Assembly: GCA_030248065.1 (NCBI GenBank) | Contig: JASAMV010005559.1 | Location: 1 to 10,395, forward strand | DNA length: 10,395 bases | Direction: 5' to 3' | Source of the DNA: Rhynchonema sp. JSB1_4 | Lineage: Eukaryota; Nematoda; Chromadorea; Monhysterida; Xyalidae | Shown here: positions 4,971 to 10,395 of the stretch, piece by piece | Numbering within the stretch: position 1 is the stretch's first letter | Layout: every line of letters begins with the position of its first letter | Made by a program: the position numbers and the translations under genes | The notes under the pieces: model-generated | Database searches by the model: none | Told to the model about the DNA's origin: nothing | Seen by the model: only the letters and a program-made list of their open reading frames with translations

Positions 4971-7468
4971 ATGCGCGTGAAACTAACTGTGTCGCGTGAA
5001 CCGAAGCACACGGACGTGGTGTCTGCGATCGGCTGGGCGAACAGCGAAGAACTCTACTCATGCGGGGATGATCATCAGATGCTCAAGTTGGTCTTGGTGT
5101 TCTCGCCACTTTATGGGCAAACATAATAAGCTGCGATGGTGGTGGTGCCAACTGCGTGGGCTCAGCTGCCCTCGTTCTGGTTTTCGAAGGTAAGCGTTCT
5201 ATCCACCGTGAAATAACCACAAATCAAACAGTATAATACAGGTTGTCAATTTCCATGTGACGAAACTCTGTTTATGAGTTTGCACGCAGTGATGTTACAG
5301 GCCAGCAATAAGATCTGCTGGTGGGGCTTTTTGGAGGCAAATTTGCCAGAGGCGTTCGCACTGACGAGCCCTGGCGCCTCGGTCTGTCTGCGAAAGCAGG
5401 GCGAAACAGACCAACATTACTGCACTCAGTACACTCAGTACATTCCCAGATGGAACGGCGTATCGGGTGACGTGTCCACCGTGGCAACCTTACCCGAACA
5501 GCTGTATCCCACTGACGTTCACTGGTATCCGAGAGGTACCCAGGCCGGGGGCAAGAAAGGCGGCGCACAGGGTTCGGCCGACAACTTTGTGCTCACCTCA
5601 ACAGACGGCAAGTGAAATTTTGTTGTGTCACACCGGTATTCTGAAATCAGTTGGGATTCGATGACAAGAGTCCGTCTGACATTCTTCATGAAACATCAGC
5701 CATTTTAGGTCATTTCTACATCATCAACAAGGCAGGCAAAGTCGAGAAGAAGGTGGAAGCGCATGCCGGTGCTGTGCTGTCGGCGCGATGGAGCTACGAT
5801 GGAATGAGCTTGCTCACAGGTTACTGTAATAACAGGTTGAGTTATACTGTCTAACCACCGTCAAAAAGTGACTGAGGTTCAAGATGCTGTTTTCAGTGGG
5901 AGAAGATGGTCGCGTGAAGATCTGGTCCAGAACAGGACTGCTCCGTTCAACACTGGTGTCATTGCCCAGTCCGGTGTACGCTGCGTGCTGGGCTGCCACC
6001 AATGACCAGGTTAGTTTTTGAAACATCTGATTGCGGATGAGCAGTAAGATCTCATCCCAAATCAACATCTGTGTGATGCAATAAAGCCAAAACTTGCGAG
6101 ATATCCACTCAGGTGCTGTACTGCAGTGGCAGTCAGCTGTGCATTCGTTCGATGCAAGCCAACACCAAACCGACGCAATGGAAGGCGCACGATGCCGTGA
6201 TTCTCACAATCGATTGGAACCCTGCCAACTCGATGATCGTGTCGGGAAGTGAGGACTGCAGATACAAGGTTGATATTCTCGAAATTATTGTGATTGGAAT
6301 TGCGGCAATCTGCTTGTATTTCGCACAGGTCTGGGACGTGTTCGGTCGTCCCCTATACACCTCCCAACTTCATGCCCACCCGATCACGTCGGTGGCTTGG
6401 GCGCCATCTGGAGACTTGTTTGCTGTCGGTTCATTCAACACGTTGCGATTGTGTGATCGCGCTGGGGTTGGTTCTTTTCGGGCTGAGACCATGACTTAAT
6501 ATTTTTTGTTCGGACTGATACCACGACCAATTATCATCACAATCACAAGTGCAGTGGTCGCACAGTATGGAGAAGCCGCGAACTGGCAGCATAGTTCGAC
6601 TTCGCTGGTGTCCCGATAGCACGCAGGTGGCTGGTGCGTGTGCGAATGGTCATGTGTTATTTGGGAACACTGTTGACCAGTGAGTGTTTTCAAAGATGCA
6701 CCCCGGGGTTCCATTTGGAAATTTCAGGTATCCAAAACTTTTCAGTCGAACCGAATGGCGTCAGTGGGAAGCGGTGCAGGTGAAACGTCGATCGATCGAA
6801 ATTCGAAATTGCGTGAACGACGCGAAGGAAAAGATCGAAGTTCGCGATCGAATCACGAAAATGGTGCTCGCCTGGGACCATCTCGTGGTGACCACTACCA
6901 CGCAGTTGTACATATTTAGGTCGGAACGTTTTGCCAATTAGGTAATGTAGGTACCTATTACTTATTGTTGACCTTTGTATTTAGCTCAAAAAACTGGAAC
7001 ACACCAACGATTGCCGACCTGAAAGAGCCGAGTGTCTCCCTGATTATGATGGTTGAAAAGTAATGTCTTGATGTTCACTTTTTATATCCAAAAACTGCAG
7101 TTTTTACCATCTTGCAACCAATTTTAGTCACATGCTCGTTGTGAATGGAGGCAACGTGCAAATCATCACCTATGAGGGCCGCATGCAGTGCAGGTTTTTA
7201 TTCTCCGATTTATATTTGTGCGTCGCTTATTTCTGCTCGATGATGTTGGATCAGCAAAGTCAACCACAATCCACAAAACTTTTCAACATTCACCAAAACA
7301 TTCTTCAGCATCAAGATACCGGGCATGCGGCCTGAGCTGCTCAACGAGCATACTGTAGCGCTCAGCAACGATACGGTAGCCGTGAAGGATAACAATGATC
7401 ACAAAAAGATACACCTGTTCGATGCGCACAACGCAAAAAGTGCCGGGATCGCGAAGATAACTCATTCG
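4971..7468 (+). CDS. ift80: IFT80 orthologue, intraflagellar transport complex B WD40 protein (exons 1-11, 3' part not found)
   Basis: IFT80 is a subunit of IFT-B, which carries cargo along cilia. The gene model is 4971-5086, 5450-5607, 5709-5819, 5897-6009, 6113-6268, 6329-6466, 6555-6679, 6746-6919, 6985-7059, 7128-7193 and 7309-7468. All phases agree and give 464 residues without a stop. The start is the first ATG, reading MRVKLTV followed by EPKH, as in animal IFT80. Family blocks in order: [10 protein letters not shown] and KWN (27-41), [70 protein letters not shown] (about 212-221), [30 protein letters not shown] (to 266), [37 protein letters not shown]. This covers propeller 1 and part of propeller 2. 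Human IFT80 is 777 residues, so the rest of propeller 2 and the C-terminal helical repeats are missing. Intron 2 needs a GC donor; the other ten are GT-AG. An X-box upstream suggests RFX control. Confidence 0.93.
5087..5449 (+). other. IFT80 intron 1, the longest intron, GC-rich
   Basis: The donor gttggt directly follows ctcaa and the acceptor is attcccag. The junction gives K39-W40-N41, as in the family. At 363 nt it is three to six times longer than the other introns and less T-rich. From 5274 it is open, with an ATG, in the frame of exon 2, so a transcript starting inside the intron could give a different N-terminus. I recognise no domain in that extension. Confidence 0.7.
5608..5708 (+). 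other. IFT80 intron 2, GC-AG type
   Basis: The 5' border reads acg|gcaagt, the classic form of a GC donor. The acceptor is cattttag. Joining g5607 to g5709 gives [15 protein letters not shown], matching the TSSDG-KFHLISK stretch of human IFT80. The nearby GT donor at 5612 shifts the frame with every good acceptor, so the GC donor is the only simple solution. Confidence 0.8.
6269..6328 (+). other. IFT80 intron 5, 60 nt, multiple of three and stop-free
   Basis: The intron runs from gttgat to gcacag between YK and VWD codons. Its length is a multiple of three and it has no stop in the gene's frame. Retention would insert 20 mostly hydrophobic residues into the middle of a WD repeat. Family alignment shows it should be removed. 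Confidence 0.8.
6680..6745 (+). other. IFT80 intron 7 with two in-frame acceptors
   Basis: The donor is gtgagt. The acceptor cttttcag at 6745 gives VDHRTEW. The acceptor atttcag at 6727 gives the same frame with six additional residues (YPKLFS after Q). The distal site matches the family length better. Confidence 0.7.
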
Positions 7469-7527
7469 GTAAAGCAATGTTTGAATCGATAATGATATCT
7501 TTTATGAAATTATCAAAGATTCCAAGT

Positions 7528-8083
7528 ACAAGAAAGAAAAATGCCCCAAGGGGCATAAAAGAAATATGGTTCCCTGGCTGACTGGCATAAAAGAACGATA
7601 CTAGCTTGCACGACTTTGCTGATGTTTCATTAGGCACTGGAATAAACGTAAGTGTGTTCTGAGCTGTTTGATACCGAACAGTAGACATTGAACCATATTC
7701 CCGGCGCGTGCTGTCTTGCCACCAGAGACACAGGGCACGGAGATATTGAAAGATTGCAATATTCTCTTTACTCCTCTCCTTGTTGAACCATCGTGCGCAA
7801 CCGAAGACTGCACAGTTACCGTCGTGAGGTTGAAAAGAAGAAACAGTTGCCTGGGTTTGCACGAAAGTTTCGATATCGGCTGGGCGTTGGTTGAAAAGAG
7901 TTCGCGCCGGGAATATGGTTCAATGTCTACTGTTCGGTATCAAACAGCTCAGAACACACTTACGTTTATTCCAGTGCCTAATGAAACATCAGCAAAGTCG
8001 TGCAAGCTAGTATCGTTCTTTTATGCCAGTCAGCCAGGGAACCATATTTCTTTTATGCCCCTTGGGGCATTTTTCTTTCTTGT
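7528..8083. repeat. Perfect 181-bp inverted repeat (arms 7528-7708 and 7903-8083)
   Basis: The left arm runs from acaagaaag to cccggcgcg. The right arm is its exact reverse complement over all 181 positions as far as I can check by eye, with a 194-bp loop (7709-7902). It starts 60 bp after the end of IFT80 exon 11. No target duplication borders it (attccaagt on the left, gtcgttctt on the right). Each arm contains a smaller atgcccc/ggggcat hairpin. It could be a foldback or Mutator-like element with long ends, a recent inverted duplication, or an assembly artefact. Confidence 0.9.
7734..7889 (+). CDS. Possible divergent IFT80 exon 12 inside the inverted-repeat loop
   Basis: The segment is preceded by an acceptor-like agacacag and followed by gttgaa. 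It is 156 nt (52 codons), phase 0 on both sides like the end of exon 11, and open. It begins GTEILKD, where human IFT80 has NEILEI right after SH. It continues with DCTVTVVRLKRR where the family has LCITSVKRFGK, and ends FDIGWAL where the family has VHTLAWND. Similarity is weak and the usual DKN motif is absent, so chance is possible. If real, introns 11 and 12 each carry one arm of the 181-bp repeat. Confidence 0.3.
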
Positions 8084-8334
8084 GTCGTTCTTTTATATCG
8101 CGCAAGCGTCAAACAGAGAACCCGGATAAATCAGGCACAGAAAGTTTTCAGTTCCGGCAAGCAATGGTTCTAACTAAGAAAATGTCGACCATCAGACTTT
8201 TCTCAAGTAATCAACGCACATGAGCGCAATGAGGTGTGGGGGTCAGTTTAAGGATGCTGTACTTTTTGGCAGGATATATGAATCGGTGGTTATCGTGACA
8301 TAAGGCCAATTTTGTGTTTCGATTTCACTATGGG
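8084..8334. other. No recognisable gene between the inverted repeat and the hAT element
   Basis: Short open frames exist but none matches the next part of IFT80. A ttttcag occurs near 8150 with no convincing exon behind it. It is likely intronic or intergenic. Confidence 0.4.
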
Positions 8335-8342
8335 GTTCTAAC

Positions 8343-9131
8343 CAGGGTTGGATTTAAAAAAAAAGTAAAAATTTTTTTGTAAAAAAAAATTTTTTTTTTA
8401 AAAAAAAAAAGTTGGCCACTTTTTTTATTTTAAAATTTTAAAAAGTAAGTCCACTTTTTTTATTATTTTTCCCCTTTTTTCGTTATTTTCTCACTTTTTT
8501 AAGGTAAAAATGTATGTTTTCATGCGTTTTATTGCTCATCATTCTCAAAAAATCGCCTGCGGCGCTTATATTTCAGTTTAAAATGGCGTTGTAATGGACT
8601 CATACAGTTCCTAGACATCCCAACAATCGCTGCACGTATAATATAGGACACCCCATACCGTATACTGTGCATTTATTGAGCTATCGACGTAAGCTATCGA
8701 CAGACTCCACGTTGCTCGCCTATTTGCAGTTGTGTGGATTTGTCATTTGTTGCTTTTGTCACACAACATGAGTGTGGTGTAGCTCTTTATCTCTCTTCAA
8801 ATTTACCCCAAATTCACAAACAGAAGGTTGGTCTTCCTTTTGTCATATATGTATGCCCACAGAGTTACCTTCGGGCGGGTTCTCAAAGTTGTGACCAAAT
8901 GGGCTAGATCGCAGGTGATCGACATAAACATGCAAGTCAGTGGAGAAGTTCTCTTTAGTGTCCCTCAAAACATACCTAAGTAACATGATTTCAGAAATTT
9001 CATTTTTCTAGAAACCAATTTTTTGGGGGTCCGGAATAAAAAAAAGTGATTTTTAAAAAAAAAATTTTAAAAAGTTTTTTTTTTTTAAAAAAAAAAGTTC
9101 GATAATAAAAAAATTTTTTAATCCAACCCTG
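8343..9131. mobile_element. hAT-type non-autonomous element with 8-bp target duplication gttctaac
   Basis: The left end reads cagggttggatt and the right end is its reverse complement (aatccaaccctg). Identical octamers gttctaac flank it at 8335-8342 and 9132-9139. CAGGG-type ends with an 8-bp duplication are typical of hAT. The 789-bp body has very A/T-rich subterminal blocks (8355-8520 and 9040-9120) and a more ordinary middle with a doubled agctatcgac (8680-8700). There is no transposase frame, so it would depend on a transposase from elsewhere. Its ends differ from the CAGTG family upstream of IFT80. Confidence 0.92.
8554..8564. repeat. cgcc/ggcg hairpin
   Basis: cgcc tgc ggcg follows an A-run inside the hAT element. 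It is similar in build to the GC hairpins upstream. Confidence 0.4.
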
Positions 9132-9330
9132 GTTCTAACAGTGGAGACACGCTTGTGTCTGCGTCTTCACCCACCACTGAAACAAAACTAACGCAGTGCC
9201 CCACGCGCATGTCTATGCTTTTGAGGAACATGGTAACTTGTCAAGTTATTTATTTTTTTTTAATTTACCGCCAGGTATGTATTTGACACCCTAGGTACCA
9301 TCATTTATAGCGCACTGAATGCGCATCGTC

Positions 9331-9513
9331 TCAGAGAATGGCACTTGTTGGTTTAGTACCAAGCAAAGCTGTGCAATGAACTTCCATGCCCCCTGTCCCT
9401 CCAGCTTCAGCAATGAAATGAGTGTCAAACATCAGTCTCCAGATTGCTTTGTTGGCGGCCATCGCATCTGATCTTCGATTCAATGTCACGTAAAAATTAC
9501 CATCTTCCATCAA
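9331..9513 (-). CDS. Possible last exon of an unidentified minus-strand gene
   Basis: An open frame of about 60 codons ends in TGA. Its product has balanced composition (DGNFYVTLNRRSD, WRLMFDTHFIAEAGG, then a short C-terminus) and is not repeat-derived, unlike most frames around it. A TGA precedes it closely, so an intron would have to join near 9500, where only a weak acceptor (ggaag) is visible. I do not recognise the family. A chance frame is quite possible. Confidence 0.2.
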   Translation of the reverse strand: MMEDGNFYVTLNRRSDAMAANKAIWRLMFDTHFIAEAGGTGGMEVHCTALLGTKPTSAIL

Positions 9514-9739
9514 AAGTCAAATTATAAATGCGGAAATGCTTCGAATATTAGAGAGCAACAGCAATTTTAATTAGGAAGTTGATACCTTGTGCGTATTTTA
9601 TCATGAATGACATCACAGCGCATAAACTTCGAACCGCACCTGTGCTTAATAATTAATCTCAAATAAAAACACGAAAAAACTGAAAAATGTTATCCAGAAT
9701 TCATTAAAAGTTTGTAAAAATACAACAAAGTTGGCTGCG

Positions 9740-9810
9740 CGCGTGAATGTTTGAACCCGCGGCCTTTCATATTCAGTGCTGCGCGTTATACCGCTCGGAC
9801 ATCGCTTCGC
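9740..9810 (-). repeat. tRNA-derived sequence (SINE head or tRNA pseudogene)
   Basis: On the minus strand, tgtccgagcggtataacg (9801-9784) resembles a polymerase III A box with tRNA D-arm. ggttcaaacat (9757-9747) resembles a B box/T-loop, at about the spacing of a tRNA. The D-stem and T-stem pair poorly and no clean acceptor stem forms, so it is not a functional tRNA. A tRNA-derived SINE is a good alternative. Confidence 0.4.
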
Positions 9811-9879
9811 CAATCTCCTTCACAAGCTTTACTACATATGTAACTACGCGTGCATTGCTGCATTGCCTGTTGTGCTTGC

Positions 9880-9951
9880 TGCCTGTGTGTGTGTGCTGGC
9901 TGCCTGCCTGCCTGTGTGTGTGTGTGTGCTGGCTGGCTGGCTGTGTGTTGT
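9880..9951. repeat. GT/CTGG/CTGC microsatellite
   Basis: Runs of gtgtgt alternate with gctggctggctg and gcctgcctgcctg. The cysteine-rich frame that crosses it is low-complexity and not a gene. Confidence 0.85.
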
Positions 9952-10130
9952 GTTTAATACATTGTGCGCTTTATGAATCAGGCAACTACGTAGCGTGCAC
10001 TAATGCATTATTGTGTGTGTCTGAGCGTCCATTTTTGAGCTGAAAAACATTTAACGAATTGGAATTAATATATTTTTGACGTAACAAAAATTAAAAACAC
10101 ATATAACCGCTGATTTTGGCTTTAGAACAA

Positions 10131-10395
10131 CACATTCTGTACAAAAAGTCATGGTCTGGAACCGTTCATACTAAAAGTTACGAACTCGGCGATAGCACCA
10201 CCGTGTTTCTCGAGTACGAAAACCACATAAACAACTTTAATAGTTCTGGTAACCCAACTTTTCGGCGAAATTTTACTTCGGGAAGCACACTTTACATACA
10301 AAATGTCGTGGTCATGGTCTGGAACCGGTCTCAGTCGTGGAGTTACGAAGTCGGCGATAGCACCATCGTGTTTCTCGTGTGCGAAAACCCTATAT
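10131..10395. repeat. Two copies of an approximately 163-bp direct repeat, cut by the window edge
   Basis: gtcatggtctggaacc at 10148 recurs at 10311. The following 80 bases, including gtcggcgatagcacc and cgtgtttctcg, are about 80-85 percent identical. Similarity extends slightly upstream (cacattctgtacaaaa against cacactttacatacaaaa). The copies differ by a 2-base indel. It is either a satellite-like tandem array continuing rightwards or duplicated exon-like units. Confidence 0.7.

Noticed and set aside
5087..5193. Continuation of exon 1 in another frame (KWSWC...) to a good-looking donor gtaagc at 5190
   Set aside because: It needs a one-base deletion after aag. The split K39-W40-N41 codon joined to 5450 matches the IFT80 family without any change.
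5688..5700. 13-nt match (atgaaacatcagc) between intron 2 and the arms of the inverted repeat
   Set aside because: A single match of this length is expected by chance in 10 kb on two strands.
5671..5708. Alternative acceptor at 5670 giving 13 extra codons before HFYII
   Set aside because: The gacaagag border has no pyrimidine tract, and the extra residues do not fit the family.
5608..5720. Frameshift or pseudogene lesion between exons 2 and 3
   Set aside because: A GC-AG intron with the standard gcaagt donor restores frame and alignment, and all other exons are intact.
7362..8129. Long overlapping frames on both strands across the inverted repeat sharing the same 59 residues
   Set aside because: The identity comes from the arms being reverse complements. 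No known domain is present, so this is not evidence for two genes.
8244..8279. QFKDAVLFGR, faintly like the KWEDAVRLCRF segment of IFT80
   Set aside because: Only about five identities, no following similarity and a stop soon after. It would also skip many intervening exons.
9740..9810. Functional tRNA gene on the minus strand
   Set aside because: The D-stem and T-stem do not pair well and no 7-bp acceptor stem is visible.
9747..10043. 98-codon cysteine/leucine-rich frame
   Set aside because: It runs through a tRNA-like remnant and a GT/CTGG microsatellite.

Overview
This is eukaryotic nuclear DNA, most likely from a metazoan with compact genes. The only confident gene is the 5' part of an IFT80 orthologue (intraflagellar transport complex B, WD40 protein; CHE-2 in C. 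elegans) on the + strand. It has eleven exons (4971-7468) separated by mostly 60-115 nt introns with T-rich acceptors (ttttcag, ttttag, tatttag). Splice style, a DAF-19/RFX-type X-box upstream and the density of small DNA transposons fit a nematode or other small-genome invertebrate. The species cannot be named from sequence alone, and no spliced-leader acceptor was seen.

Layout. Positions 1-4790 are almost entirely repeats. They include a nested set of short non-autonomous DNA transposons whose ends read CAGTG...CACTG and which have 8-bp target duplications (hAT style): 1464-1849, 2664-3089 inserted inside 2073-3279, and 3971-4306, plus the right end of another at 389. There is also a TA-flanked element (864-1271), arrays of the GGGCC pentamer, palindromic AAAACCGTTTT tracts and small GCGC hairpins. 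Positions 4790-4970 are the IFT80 promoter, with a near-perfect X-box 84 bp before the ATG and a TATA-like site. Positions 4971-7468 encode 464 residues of IFT80, the first WD40 propeller and part of the second. Intron 2 makes sense only as a GC-AG intron.

Directly downstream, where exon 12 is expected, lies a perfect 181-bp inverted repeat (7528-7708 and 7903-8083). Its 194-bp loop contains a 52-codon open segment with canonical splice borders and the right phase, possibly a divergent exon 12. Past it no further IFT80 exon is recognisable. The C-terminal helical (TPR-like) half is therefore beyond the window, in a much-invaded locus, or lost. Positions 8343-9131 are a clean hAT-type non-autonomous element (8-bp duplication gttctaac). 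The rest holds a possible minus-strand terminal exon (9331-9513), a tRNA-derived sequence (about 9740-9810), a GT/CTGG microsatellite and two copies of an approximately 163-bp direct repeat at the right edge.

The strongest points for follow-up are the X-box, the GC-AG intron, the perfect inverted repeat around a candidate exon, and the CAGTG-ended transposon family with its nesting order.
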